NCBI GenBank assembly: GCA_045546775.1 | Contig: JAZQDM010000100.1 | Coordinates: 5,175 to 69,174 of the forward strand | Direction: 5' to 3' | Length of the DNA stretch: 64,000 nt | Source of the DNA: RGIG3002 sp045546775 | GTDB lineage: Bacteria; Bacillota; Clostridia; Lachnospirales; Lachnospiraceae | Shown: positions 17,046 through 26,123 of the stretch, one piece after another | Numbering within the stretch: position 1 is the stretch's first letter | How the letters are laid out: every line of letters starts with the position of its first letter | Made by a program: the position numbers and the translations under genes | Notes under the pieces: model-generated | Database searches by the model: none | What the model was told of the DNA's origin: nothing | Seen by the model: the letters and a program-made list of their open reading frames with translations, nothing else

Positions 17046-17540
17046 TTATTGCGGAATATCGGAGAATTGTCTTACGTAATCACTTCCGTCTACCGAATAA
17101 CTGATAATTTGTCCTTCTTCTGCATAGTGCATACCAAGCTCGCCGATTGCAATCCGTTTGATTTCTTCAATATCAATGCTGCTTGTGATTCGGCTGTATG
17201 CTTCATCATTTGCCAATTTCAAATCATTTAACTGACTTTCCATTTGTGAAATATGTTCTACTGTATTTGTAATTTCTGCCTGAATCTGAATGTAACCAAC
17301 CAATGTAATCCCCATAATAATAAGGGCAGATGCAAGAAACAAAACATACGGAAAGTTCATATGAAATGCTCTTTCTCTGTTCTTTCTTGTAGTGTGGCTT
17401 ACTTTCTTGCGCGGCGGTTCCTGAAGCTCCCGCTGCACATCCAATCTGCGCACTGCATTCCCGTGTATGTATTCTGTTCTACCATACGTATGTGTTCGTC
17501 TGTCAGCGTAAGTTCGCGTCGACGTCCTACTTCTCTCCAT
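17046..17540 (-). CDS. ftsL: FtsL-like cell division protein
   Basis: Small bitopic divisome protein inferred from position between rsmH and the first PBP gene. From the ATG at 17540 it has 164 residues: a long basic, Arg- and Thr-rich cytosolic tail, one membrane segment near 58-78 (FPYVLFLASALIIMGITLVG), and a coiled coil (QAEITNTVEHISQMESQL onward), then the FtsL-like IKRIAIGELGM motif. Longer than typical FtsL because of the N-terminal tail. A TTG four codons upstream is the alternative start. Confidence 0.78.
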   Translation of the reverse strand: MERSRTSTRTYADRRTHTYGRTEYIHGNAVRRLDVQRELQEPPRKKVSHTTRKNRERAFHMNFPYVLFLASALIIMGITLVGYIQIQAEITNTVEHISQMESQLNDLKLANDEAYSRITSSIDIEEIKRIAIGELGMHYAEEGQIISYSVDGSDYVRQFSDIPQ

Positions 17541-17561
17541 AATGGCGTTCAACCTCTCTAA

Positions 17562-18497
17562 CTATATTTTTTCAAAAACCCTGAGCTTTGCGCTCTTTGA
17601 CCTTTTGTTATATTCTAATTCTTCCTCTCCCGGTAAAATCGGTTTCCTTGTAACGACTTTTCCTTTGGAAACTTTTCCGCATACGCAAACCGGAAATTCC
17701 GGCGGACATGTGCACGGATTTTCCTGCTTTTTAAAAGCAGATTTGACGATTCTGTCTTCCAACGAGTGAAAGGTGATAATGCAAAGTCTTCCTCCCGGAT
17801 TCAGCATATCAATCATATCATCAAGAGAATCTCTCAAAACATCCAACTCATGGTTGCATTCTATACGGATTGCCTGAAATGTCCTTTTGGACGGATGCCC
17901 CGTCTTCTCCCGCATTTTAGCCGGAATGGCGGCTTTGATAATGTCGTTTAACTCACCGGTTGTTTCAATGGGCTTGTCCTGTCTGTATCTGACAATATGT
18001 TTCGCAATGTTCTTTGCAAACTTATCCTCTCCATAATCGCGAATAATGCGGAATAACTCCATTTCCGAATATTCATTGACAATATTTTTAGCAGATAAGC
18101 CGGCTCTCCTATCCATTCGCATATCCAGGTCCGTATCATATTTATAAGAAAAACCTCTCTCGACTGTGTCGAGTTGATACGATGACACTCCAAGATCCAG
18201 TACGATTCCGTCTACTTTTTCGACGCCCTTGTCCAAAAGTGCCTCTCTTGCATTGCAATAGTTACTTCGAATAATCGTAACTTTATCTTCAAATTCCTTT
18301 AAACGCTCCGTTGCTGCCGCAATTGCCGCATCATCCTGGTCGATGCCGAAAAATCTGCCGTTTTTTGAAAGCTTTTTGCATACTTCATAAGCATGTCCGC
18401 CTCCGCCAAGCGTACCGTCCATATAAATGCCGTCCGGTTTTACATTCAGATTTTCAATTGTCTCATTAAGCAAAACGGATATATGTTTAAATTCCAT
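17562..18497 (-). CDS. rsmH: 16S rRNA (cytosine(1402)-N(4))-methyltransferase
   Basis: SAM-dependent N4 methylation of C1402 in 16S rRNA. The 311-residue protein shows the MraW/RsmH signature HISVLLNETIENL at the start, DGTLGGGGHA (SAM site), FGIDQD, VDGIVLDLGVSSYQLD, ERGFSY, and near the C-terminus FHSLEDRIVK and CTCPPEFPVCVCG, a cysteine-rich loop. Second gene of the mraZ-driven cluster, 9 bp after mraZ. Confidence 0.96.
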   Translation of the reverse strand: MEFKHISVLLNETIENLNVKPDGIYMDGTLGGGGHAYEVCKKLSKNGRFFGIDQDDAAIAAATERLKEFEDKVTIIRSNYCNAREALLDKGVEKVDGIVLDLGVSSYQLDTVERGFSYKYDTDLDMRMDRRAGLSAKNIVNEYSEMELFRIIRDYGEDKFAKNIAKHIVRYRQDKPIETTGELNDIIKAAIPAKMREKTGHPSKRTFQAIRIECNHELDVLRDSLDDMIDMLNPGGRLCIITFHSLEDRIVKSAFKKQENPCTCPPEFPVCVCGKVSKGKVVTRKPILPGEEELEYNKRSKSAKLRVFEKI

Positions 18498-18506
18498 GTA
18501 TACTCC

Positions 18507-18938
18507 TTAAATGCCGAGTCCCAAATCAGCCATGTGCTCTGCAATTTCTTCCATATCGTCAAAGGCAGCACTGTTTTCCCAAATCTCTTTGCTCCAAATT
18601 TCAATTCGGCTTGCTACGCCAACAAGCACAACGTCCTTCGTCAACTTCGCAAATTCCCGCAAAGAAGCCGGAACCAAAATTCTTCCCTGCTTGTCCACCT
18701 CCACGCCGGCAGCTCCTGCCAGGAAGAAACGTACAAACTGTCGTGCATCTTTATTTGTAAGTGGTAGTGATTTCAGTTTTTCTTCGAATACAGCCCATTC
18801 TTTGTTGTCGTACACAAACAAGCAGCCATCCAGTCCCTTCGTAACAACAAATTCATCGCCTAATGCTTCTCTGAATTTTGAAGGAACAATCAACCTGCCT
18901 TTCGCATCAATTGTATGATTGTATTCTCCCATAAACAT
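18507..18938 (-). CDS. mraZ: Transcriptional regulator MraZ
   Basis: DNA-binding AbrB-like-fold regulator of the dcw cluster. From the ATG at 18938 (AGGTG six bases upstream) it has 143 residues beginning MFMGEYNHTIDAKGR, the standard family start. Two MraZ repeats follow the DAKGRLIVPSKFRE and DKQGRILVPASLREFA patterns. Four operator-like repeats lie in its leader, so autoregulation is expected. Confidence 0.96.
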   Translation of the reverse strand: MFMGEYNHTIDAKGRLIVPSKFREALGDEFVVTKGLDGCLFVYDNKEWAVFEEKLKSLPLTNKDARQFVRFFLAGAAGVEVDKQGRILVPASLREFAKLTKDVVLVGVASRIEIWSKEIWENSAAFDDMEEIAEHMADLGLGI

Positions 18939-18970
18939 ATCAATCACCTACTTCACAAGTAGTGGGTGTG

Positions 18971-19010
18971 ATTCACCACTTTTTACCACTTCACACCACT
19001 TTTCACCACT
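18971..19010 (-). promoter_or_regulatory. MraZ-binding repeats (four 10-bp direct repeats)
   Basis: Read on the minus strand, the core AGTGGT occurs four times at exactly 10-bp spacing (plus-strand ACCACT at 18975, 18985, 18995 and 19005). MraZ of other bacteria binds tandem GTGG-type repeats spaced about 10 bp upstream of mraZ, so this is its likely operator. They lie between the promoter and mraZ. Single related AGTGGG sequences occur at 18961 and, inverted, at 19035-19041. Confidence 0.85.
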
Positions 19011-19019
19011 TATAAGGCA

Positions 19020-19048
19020 ATTCTATACTAAAAAACCCACTTTGACAA
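19020..19048 (-). promoter_or_regulatory. Promoter of the mraZ/dcw cluster
   Basis: On the minus strand TTGTCA (19043-19048), a 17-base spacer and TAGAAT (19020-19025), just before the MraZ repeats. Likely drives mraZ through divIB. Confidence 0.75.
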
Positions 19049-19069
19049 GGGAAATCGTTAATTTTCCGT

Positions 19070-19103
19070 AAAAAAAAAGACCTTGCAAATTCCTCTGCAA
19101 AGC
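19070..19103 (-). terminator. Terminator downstream of lgt
   Basis: On the minus strand CTTTGCA pairs with TGCAAGG (one G-T pair) around an eight-base loop, followed by a run of nine T residues. Confidence 0.75.
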
Positions 19104-19127
19104 CCATTTTTCGGCATTTCACAATAT

Positions 19128-20009
19128 CTAGTTGTCGTCTTTTGGTACAGCACTACATCTTGTTTTTTTGACAAATCTCACAACTATATCGACAATAACC
19201 GCACCGGCAAACATAAGTATGCCCAAAAGTTGCGAAACTGCAATATTTGTTTCCCCAATGTGTAACTGGTCCGTGCGAAGACCTTCCACAAAAAATCGCA
19301 ACAGGCCATATCCACCCAGATAAAACAGACACAATTCCCCGTGGAATTTTTTGTGTTTTCGGTAAAAGAGCATGAGAATCAAAATCAACAGATTCCCGGC
19401 ACTCTCATAAAGAAACGTAGGATGTACCTGAATATAATTGATACCATCTACAACATGATCCGCCATCTCCGTTGTAATTTCATGGCTTCTCACCGATGTC
19501 ACCGGAAGGCGCATCGCAAACAAGCTGTCCGTGTACTGCCCAAATGCTTCCCGGTTAAAAAAGTTTCCCCATCTTCCGATTACCTGCCCGAGAATCAACC
19601 CAAAAACTCCGGTATCTCCCATCTGAAACGGGTTTTGCTTTTTTATTTTTGCATATACAAAAACGGTGATAAATGCGGTAATAACACCACCATATATAGC
19701 CAGTCCGCCGGTTCTTAAATTAAAAATACTAAGCAGATCACCTTCAAACTGGTCCCATTCAAAAATGACATAATAAAGTCTCGCTCCAAGAATGGATAAA
19801 ATAACAGCATAAAAGGCAAAATCCCAATACAAATCCGGATTTTCTCCATTCATCTTCGCCACCCGGTCTGCAAACACAAGTCCTGCTGCAAGCGCGATTG
19901 CCAACACAACGCCGTACATCGCTACATCCAAGCCAAACAACGAAAACCACTGTGGAACATCTTCCAAATAAATTCCCAAATGCGGGAATGCAATATCCAT
20001 CTTTCCCAT
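19128..20009 (-). CDS. lgt: Prolipoprotein diacylglyceryl transferase
   Basis: Membrane enzyme that attaches diacylglycerol to the lipobox cysteine of prolipoproteins, such as the three binding lipoproteins in this window. The 293-residue protein has about seven hydrophobic segments, the Lgt signature GQVIGRWGNFFNREAFG, and GGLAIYGGVI, VHPTFLYES and RFFVEGLRTDQL. AGGAGG lies five bases before the ATG at 20009. It is the last gene of a run beginning at prkC or upstream. Confidence 0.95.
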   Translation of the reverse strand: MGKMDIAFPHLGIYLEDVPQWFSLFGLDVAMYGVVLAIALAAGLVFADRVAKMNGENPDLYWDFAFYAVILSILGARLYYVIFEWDQFEGDLLSIFNLRTGGLAIYGGVITAFITVFVYAKIKKQNPFQMGDTGVFGLILGQVIGRWGNFFNREAFGQYTDSLFAMRLPVTSVRSHEITTEMADHVVDGINYIQVHPTFLYESAGNLLILILMLFYRKHKKFHGELCLFYLGGYGLLRFFVEGLRTDQLHIGETNIAVSQLLGILMFAGAVIVDIVVRFVKKTRCSAVPKDDN

Positions 20010-20018
20010 CCGGTCCTC

Positions 20019-21116
20019 CTATACGTTAAAGCGGAACAAAATAACATCTCCGTCTTTTACTACGTATTCCTTGCCTTCCATGCCCACAAGACCTTTTTCA
20101 CGAGCAGCAGCCAAAGAGCCCTGCTCCAACAAATCTTTATAATTTACAACCTCGGCCTTGATAAATCCGCGTTCAAAGTCTGTATGGATTTTTCCGGCAG
20201 CCTGCGGTGCCTTTGTTCCCACTTTAATCGTCCAAGCTCTTGTCTCATCTTCTCCTGCTGTCAGGTAACTAATCAATCCGAGTAAGGAATAGCTTGCTTT
20301 GATTAATTTTTCAAGACCAGATTCCTGCAATCCTAAGTCTTCCAAAAACATAGATTTTTCTTCGTCGTCAAGTTCTGCGATTTCCTGTTCAATCTGCGCA
20401 CAGATAACAAACACTTCACTATCGTTTTCTTTTGCAAATTCTCTGACTGCTTTCACACCTTCGTTGTCCGCACCGTCGTTTGCCAAATCGTCTTCTGCCA
20501 CGTTCGCCGCAAAAATAACCGGTTTATACGTAAGAAGGTTGTAAGAATTCAAAAGCGCAAGCTCGTCTTCGTCGTCTGTTGCGTAGCTCTTGGCAAGCTT
20601 TCCGTCTTCCAGATGTGCTTTCAAGCCTTCCAACAACGCAAGCTCTTTTCCCAGCGTCTTGTCCATTCTTGCCGCTTTTCCTGTTTTTGCAATACGGCGT
20701 TCCAAAATCTCGATATCGGAGAAAATCAATTCCAAATTGATCGTTTCGATATCTCTGAGTGGATTGATATTTCCGTCTACGTGTATTACGTTTGTATCTT
20801 CAAAGCAGCGCACTACATGCACAATGGCATCTACTTCCCTGATGTTACTAAGGAACTGGTTTCCAAGACCTTCGCCTTTGGAGGCACCTTTTACAAGTCC
20901 TGCAATATCTACAAATTCAATGACTGCCGGTGTCACTTTTTTGGACTGATACATATCTCCCAAAAGTTTCAAACGCTCATCCGGCACAGTAACGATACCT
21001 ACATTCGGGTCAATCGTACAAAACGGATAGTTTGCAGATTCTGCTCCCGCCTTTGTCAGTGAATTAAATAATGTACTTTTTCCTACGTTCGGTAAACCGA
21101 CGATACCTAATTTCAT
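20019..21116 (-). CDS. ychF: Redox-regulated/ribosome-binding ATPase YchF
   Basis: Obg-family P-loop protein that hydrolyses ATP and binds ribosomes. The 365-residue protein has G1 GLPNVGKSTLFNSLT (6-20), the switch segment NYPFCTIDPNVG, G3 DIAGLVKGASKGEGLGN, and a C-terminal TGS domain (ARAWTIKVGTKAPQAAGKIH-type segment, ending GDVILFRFNV). Nearly invariant length. It lies 9 bp upstream of lgt. Confidence 0.97.
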   Translation of the reverse strand: MKLGIVGLPNVGKSTLFNSLTKAGAESANYPFCTIDPNVGIVTVPDERLKLLGDMYQSKKVTPAVIEFVDIAGLVKGASKGEGLGNQFLSNIREVDAIVHVVRCFEDTNVIHVDGNINPLRDIETINLELIFSDIEILERRIAKTGKAARMDKTLGKELALLEGLKAHLEDGKLAKSYATDDEDELALLNSYNLLTYKPVIFAANVAEDDLANDGADNEGVKAVREFAKENDSEVFVICAQIEQEIAELDDEEKSMFLEDLGLQESGLEKLIKASYSLLGLISYLTAGEDETRAWTIKVGTKAPQAAGKIHTDFERGFIKAEVVNYKDLLEQGSLAAAREKGLVGMEGKEYVVKDGDVILFRFNV

Positions 21117-21135
21117 AATCTATCTCCTTCGTCTA

Positions 21136-22029
21136 TCAATATTTCCTCTGTTGCTTTAATTCCTCAAACAACAATTTATAATTTTCATATCTTGTTTTGC
21201 TTATCGCTCCGGCCTCTACTGCCTCTTTCACCCTGCAGTCCGGCTCGCTTACGTGCACGCAGCCGTTGTACTTACAACCGCCCTCGTACTGTTCAAATTC
21301 CGGATAAAAGAACCGAAGTTCTTCTTTTTCCAAATCAAACATTTGCAACGAGCTAAAGCCCGGCGTATCCATAATGTAAGTATGTTCACCAACCGCAATC
21401 AGCTCCGAGTGGCGGGTTGTATGCTTGCCGCGTTCAATTTTTTCACTGATTGCTCCGGTTTCCATCCGGATTCCGGACTGGATTTGATTAATCAAGGATG
21501 ATTTGCCCACACCGCTGGGTCCGGCTACTGTTGTAGTCTTCCCGTGCAACACTTCACGCAAAGCATCCATGCCAATCTTTTGTTTGGCACTGACAAACAA
21601 AACCGGACAACCGCTCTTTTCATAAATCTTTAAAAGCCTGTCCTGTTCTTCTTTTGTTGCAATATCACATTTGTTAAAACAAATAATGCACTCCCGCTCC
21701 TGTTGCTGCATCATAAGCAAAAAGCGGTCCAGTAAATTTAAATTAGGTGCCGGCTTAGTCATTGCAAAAATAACAAGTGCCTGGTCAATGTTGGCCACTG
21801 CCGGTCGCACCAGCATATTTTTTCTGGGCAATATATTGTCTATATTGCCCAGCTTTTTCTCTTCATCTATAACGGTGATATCCACATCATCCCCAACAAG
21901 CGGCTTGATATTATCTTTTCGGAATATGCCTTTTGCTTTGCATTCATAGACACAACCTTCTGCCTCGCCTTGTTGTTTTGCATGGACATAGTAAAATCCC
22001 GCAATTCCTTTTATTATCTTTCCCTGCAT
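21136..22029 (-). CDS. rsgA: Ribosome small subunit-dependent GTPase RsgA
   Basis: Circularly permuted GTPase involved in late 30S maturation. The 297-residue protein has an N-terminal OB fold (about 1-70), G4 NKCD before G1 (TVAGPSGVGKSSLINQI), G3 DTPGFSS, and a C-terminal zinc knuckle with CKYNGCVHVSEPDC. It follows prkC by 14 bp; the prkC-rsgA pairing is common in Firmicutes. Confidence 0.96.
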   Translation of the reverse strand: MQGKIIKGIAGFYYVHAKQQGEAEGCVYECKAKGIFRKDNIKPLVGDDVDITVIDEEKKLGNIDNILPRKNMLVRPAVANIDQALVIFAMTKPAPNLNLLDRFLLMMQQQERECIICFNKCDIATKEEQDRLLKIYEKSGCPVLFVSAKQKIGMDALREVLHGKTTTVAGPSGVGKSSLINQIQSGIRMETGAISEKIERGKHTTRHSELIAVGEHTYIMDTPGFSSLQMFDLEKEELRFFYPEFEQYEGGCKYNGCVHVSEPDCRVKEAVEAGAISKTRYENYKLLFEELKQQRKY

Positions 22030-22043
22030 AGTTTCCTTTCCGG

Positions 22044-24170
22044 TTATTCCGCAGTAAACTCAATCTGTCTTGTCACCGTTTTTTCCGTACTTGTTCCGGG
22101 AACCGTCGTCACTTCACCGGTGTTAGGGTCAATGACTTCCGTCGCCTCTGTCGTTATCGTATACGTAAATGTAATCGTACCGTTGGCTGATTTGATGCCT
22201 GCGTAATTGACAGAAATCGGGAAAGAATTCGTTGTCGTATCCAAAAGTGTAGTGCCGTCCGCTGTCTGCATTACCACATGGACACTCATTCCGTTCTGGT
22301 AATCCGGGTCTTCCTCCACAGCAGGTGCCGGAATGCTTCCATTGTACTTGTAAGTCACTTCCTTCGGTCCAATGCTGAGTTTCATATCCACTACTGTTCC
22401 TTCTTCCACATAGGAACCAAAGGAATAGCTTTGATAACAAATCAAACCGGTCAAAGACACATCCGAATTGTTAACTTCTTCCACCACACCGGGTGTAAGT
22501 CCTGCTTCAATCAAAGCAATCGTTGCATCTTCTTCGTCCAGACCGATTACATTCGGAACACGCACTTTGGTCTCCTCTGCGCCAAGGCTTACACGAACCG
22601 TTACCGCAGAACCTTTCGGTGCTTTAGCACCGGCTTCCGGCGTCTGGGAAACAACGTTACCTTTTTCTACCTCCGAGGAATACGTTTCTGCCTTGTTTGC
22701 AACAAAACCTTTCTGTTGCAAAATGGTTACTGCTTCTGCGTAAGAAACACCGCTTACATCCGGCACTTCAATACCGGATTGACCGGAGCTTACTGTAATC
22801 GTAACAACGCTGTTTACATCAAGAAGTGTACCTTTCACAACGTCAGCGCTGATGACAATACCTTCCTCCACAGAATCCGATTCTATATAGGTAAATTCAG
22901 GACTAATGCCTAATTTCACAAGTTCTGTTCTGGCATTTTCCATTGTCATGCCCACAACATCAATCATAGCAACCTGTTCCGTAATGGACTGTGTTTCTGC
23001 AGAACTGCTCTCTTCGTTTCCTTTTCCGGAACCGGAGAAAAGACCTACTGCTCTTCCCACAAGGAACAAAATAATAATACCGATAATAACAGCCGCAACA
23101 ATCGCTAAAACCGTTGTCAGTTTTTCCATTTTCGGATCGTAATCTTCATCATAAACCTCATCATCATATTCACCGTCATACTCGCCGTCTTCGGTCTCTT
23201 CTTCGATGATAATCGGTCTTCTCAAACGCATCGTATCTTCCATCGCATCCCTGCGACCGGATTGTCTTTTAATTTGCGCCATTTCACTCTCGGAAATAAA
23301 TTTTGTGCTGGCCACTTCATCCGGGTCTGACACACGGACAAAGTCTTCGTCCGGAGAAATCAACGCTTTCTTTAAGTCTTCCATCAGTTCCACGATAGAC
23401 TGGTAACGTCTGTCCGGACTTTTCTGGCAACATTTAAAAGCAATTTGTTCCACACAAACCGGTATCTCCGATACATAATCGCGTGGGGACGGCATTTCTT
23501 CCTGAATATGTTTGATGGCAATGGCAACCGTCGTTTCTCCATTAAACGGAACACGTCCTGTCAACATCTCAAACAACGTAATACCAAGCGAATAAATATC
23601 ACTCTTTTCGTCACTGTATCCACCGCGTGCCTGCTCCGGTGATGTATAATGCACGGAGCCCATTACATTTGATGTAATCGTATTGCTTGTTGCCGCTTTC
23701 GCAATACCAAAATCCGTCACTTTCACCTTTCCTTCTTTGGAAATGATGATATTTTGCGGTTTAATATCTCTATGAATAATATGGTTATTATGGGCTGCTT
23801 CAATTCCCATAGAAACCTGTATTGCAATACTAACTGCTTCTTTCACAGAAAGTCGTGCTTTCTTTTCAATGTACTTCTTTAAGGTGATGCCTTCTACCAA
23901 TTCCATCACAATATAATGCATGCCGCCTTCTTCTCCAACGTCATACACGTTTACAATATTAGGGTGCATCAACCCTGCTGCCGCCTGTGCTTCAATACGG
24001 AACTTAGAAACAAAATTTGCATTCTCGCTAAATTCCTGCTTTAACACTTTTACGGCTACAAAACGGTTCAGCTTATGGTCTTTTGCTTTATATACATCGG
24101 ACATTCCACCGGTTCCGATTTTTTCCAAAATCTCGTAACGGTCTCCTATTATCATTCCTATTTTAATCAT
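22044..24170 (-). CDS. prkC: PASTA-domain Ser/Thr protein kinase
   Basis: Hanks-type membrane kinase that senses muropeptide or lipid II through extracellular PASTA domains. From the ATG at 24170 it has 708 residues: kinase domain about 8-270 (GTGGMSDVYKA, VAVKVLK, HRDIKPQN, DFGIAKA, SPEQARGG), an acidic juxtamembrane region, one membrane helix near 340-362, and three PASTA repeats (about 395-595), then a Ser/Thr-rich C-terminal beta domain. The start overlaps the stp stop region; GGAGGAG lies 12 bases upstream. A frame opening ten codons earlier exists but lies inside stp. Confidence 0.94.
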   Translation of the reverse strand: MIKIGMIIGDRYEILEKIGTGGMSDVYKAKDHKLNRFVAVKVLKQEFSENANFVSKFRIEAQAAAGLMHPNIVNVYDVGEEGGMHYIVMELVEGITLKKYIEKKARLSVKEAVSIAIQVSMGIEAAHNNHIIHRDIKPQNIIISKEGKVKVTDFGIAKAATSNTITSNVMGSVHYTSPEQARGGYSDEKSDIYSLGITLFEMLTGRVPFNGETTVAIAIKHIQEEMPSPRDYVSEIPVCVEQIAFKCCQKSPDRRYQSIVELMEDLKKALISPDEDFVRVSDPDEVASTKFISESEMAQIKRQSGRRDAMEDTMRLRRPIIIEEETEDGEYDGEYDDEVYDEDYDPKMEKLTTVLAIVAAVIIGIIILFLVGRAVGLFSGSGKGNEESSSAETQSITEQVAMIDVVGMTMENARTELVKLGISPEFTYIESDSVEEGIVISADVVKGTLLDVNSVVTITVSSGQSGIEVPDVSGVSYAEAVTILQQKGFVANKAETYSSEVEKGNVVSQTPEAGAKAPKGSAVTVRVSLGAEETKVRVPNVIGLDEEDATIALIEAGLTPGVVEEVNNSDVSLTGLICYQSYSFGSYVEEGTVVDMKLSIGPKEVTYKYNGSIPAPAVEEDPDYQNGMSVHVVMQTADGTTLLDTTTNSFPISVNYAGIKSANGTITFTYTITTEATEVIDPNTGEVTTVPGTSTEKTVTRQIEFTAE

Positions 24171-24171
24171 G

Positions 24172-24912
24172 CTACTTTTTCTCCTCCGCAAAAGGTTCAA
24201 TAATCACAACACTTATATTGTCTTTTCCACCGTTGTTGTTCGCTGCTTTCACTAACTCTTGTGCCTTTTCAACAATATCTCTTTGTCCATTTAAAATCAT
24301 GCGGATTTCTTCATCTTCAAGCATATTGGTCAGTCCGTCTGTGCACATAAGGACTACATCATCATCTTCCAACTCCACATCGAAAAAATCAATCTCGACT
24401 GTCTTTCTGGCACCAACTGCTCTTGTAATAATATTTTTATCCGGATGTGTTCTTGCAGATTCCCGGTCAATACCACCCATTCTGACCATCTCTTCCACAA
24501 GTGAATGATCTCTTGTTATCTGTTTGATTTGCTCATTAACAATATACAGACGGCTGTCGCCTACATTGGCAACTTTTAAATATTTTCCGAGACAGGTAGC
24601 TACCACTACGGTAGTACCCATTCCGCTCAGGGTTTCATCTTCACTTGCCTTTTGACGGATATGTTCGTTTGCCTGTTGAATGGCTTTCTCCAATATAACG
24701 ACCGGATTTTTTTCAAAAGACTGTTCTATTTGCTTTATGATTGTCTCAACCGTATACTTCGATGCATAATCGCCCGCATTGTGACCGCCCATACCATCTG
24801 CCACAATAAAAAGATTCGGCAAATTGCCGATGGGCATCTCTGTCGTATACACAAAATCCTGGTTTTCTTTTCTCTTTTTTCCTATATCCGTTATGGAAAA
24901 CGTCTTTAACAC
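24172..24912 (-). CDS. prpC: PP2C-type Ser/Thr phosphatase (PrpC/Stp)
   Basis: Metal-dependent protein phosphatase that opposes PrkC. The 246-residue protein begins at GTG with AGGAGG eight bases upstream. PP2C motifs are TDIGKKRKENQD, FIVADGMGGHNAGDYAS, GMGTTVVVA, ANVGDSRLYIV, TRDHSLVEEMV, MCTDGLTNML and KDNISVVII. It is directly upstream of prkC with its stop one base from the prkC start, the standard kinase-phosphatase pair. Confidence 0.96.
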   Translation of the reverse strand: MLKTFSITDIGKKRKENQDFVYTTEMPIGNLPNLFIVADGMGGHNAGDYASKYTVETIIKQIEQSFEKNPVVILEKAIQQANEHIRQKASEDETLSGMGTTVVVATCLGKYLKVANVGDSRLYIVNEQIKQITRDHSLVEEMVRMGGIDRESARTHPDKNIITRAVGARKTVEIDFFDVELEDDDVVLMCTDGLTNMLEDEEIRMILNGQRDIVEKAQELVKAANNNGGKDNISVVIIEPFAEEKK

Positions 24913-25049
24913 CGTTTTTTCCTCCTGATAGTCTTCTTTTGAAAGATAAACCCACTATTCCACAATATCTAATGATAGCATATATGAAAAAAAAGGGCAA
25001 GAATGAAACGCTTCTATACATTCTTTGCGCTTTAGGAATATCTCTTTTC

Positions 25050-26093
25050 CTACTCCATCCCCTGTTTAACGTGTTTCCGCCTGAGCTGTCCGCATGCGCC
25101 GTCAATGTCACGTCCCATTTCCCGGCGTACCGTAGCATTGATTTTTGCTTTCTCCAACTTGTTTTTGAATGCCTGCACCCGGTCTTTTGTGGATTCCACA
25201 AAATCTCTTTCTGCAATCGGGTTAACCGGAATCAAATTGACATGACAATTCAATTTGCCGATCAACGCAATCAGCTCTCCGGCGTCCTCATCCGTATCGT
25301 TTACGCCGCCCACCAAGCTATACTCAAACGTAATGCGTCTTCCGGTCTGTTCAAAATAATACTCGCACGCTTCGATTACTTCTGTAAGCTTGTATTTGTT
25401 TGCAATCGGCATTAATTTTTTTCTTTTTTCATCCGTTGTTGCATGCAAGGACAAGGCAAGGGTAATCTGCAATTTTTGCTCTGCCAACTCCCGCATCTTT
25501 GGCACAATACCACAAGTGGAAACCGTCACATTACGCTGGCTGATATTTAATCCGTTTTCATCTGTCAACATCTGCAAAAACAAGAGCAAATTTTCATAAT
25601 TGTCCAAAGGTTCTCCGGTTCCCATCACAACAACATTGGACACTCTCTCGCCGGTCAATCTTGTAATCTCATAAATCTGATCCAACATTTCCGATGCTTT
25701 TAGCGAGCGCTCCAATCCATCCAATGTGGAAGCGCAAAACCGACACCCCATACGGCAGCCGACCTGCGATGAAATGCAAACCGAATTGCCATGTTTATAT
25801 TTCATCCAAACACTTTCCACAACATTGCCGTCTGCCAACTCAAACAAAAACTTTTTTGTACCATCTATTTGGGATTCCTGTACCCGCACTGCCCGAAGTG
25901 CCGTATACTCATAATTTTGTTCCAGCTGATTCCGAAACTCTTTGGAAAGATTTGTCATTTCTTCAAAACTGCGTGCCAGTTTGACATGCATCCACTCATA
26001 AAGTTGTTTTGCACGAAACGCCTTCTGTCCAAGAAGTTCCATCTCTTTTTTTAATTGTGCAATCGTCAAAGATTTAATATCTTTCTTTTCCAT
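25050..26093 (-). CDS. rlmN: 23S rRNA (adenine(2503)-C(2))-methyltransferase
   Basis: Radical-SAM enzyme methylating C2 of A2503 in 23S rRNA and A37 in some tRNAs. The 347-residue protein has the N-terminal LGQKAFRAKQLYEWMH helix region, the radical-SAM cluster motif CRMGCRFC, MGTGEPLDNYENL, STCGIVPKMREL, SLHATTDEKRKKLMP, and the C-terminal TVRREMGRDIDGACGQLR with its catalytic cysteine. About 137 bp separates it from the downstream stp gene. Confidence 0.96.
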   Translation of the reverse strand: MEKKDIKSLTIAQLKKEMELLGQKAFRAKQLYEWMHVKLARSFEEMTNLSKEFRNQLEQNYEYTALRAVRVQESQIDGTKKFLFELADGNVVESVWMKYKHGNSVCISSQVGCRMGCRFCASTLDGLERSLKASEMLDQIYEITRLTGERVSNVVVMGTGEPLDNYENLLLFLQMLTDENGLNISQRNVTVSTCGIVPKMRELAEQKLQITLALSLHATTDEKRKKLMPIANKYKLTEVIEACEYYFEQTGRRITFEYSLVGGVNDTDEDAGELIALIGKLNCHVNLIPVNPIAERDFVESTKDRVQAFKNKLEKAKINATVRREMGRDIDGACGQLRRKHVKQGME

Positions 26094-26123
26094 GTTTTCC
26101 TCGTATATTAATGTATTGCTATC

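Noticed and set aside
18971..19010. Short direct repeats as a possible CRISPR array
   Set aside because: Units are 10 bp with no spacers, and they sit in the mraZ leader where MraZ operators are known.
19341..19718. Plus-strand 125-residue frame inside lgt, and similar antisense frames across the window
   Set aside because: They are shadows of strong minus-strand genes with intact family motifs and lack their own start signals.
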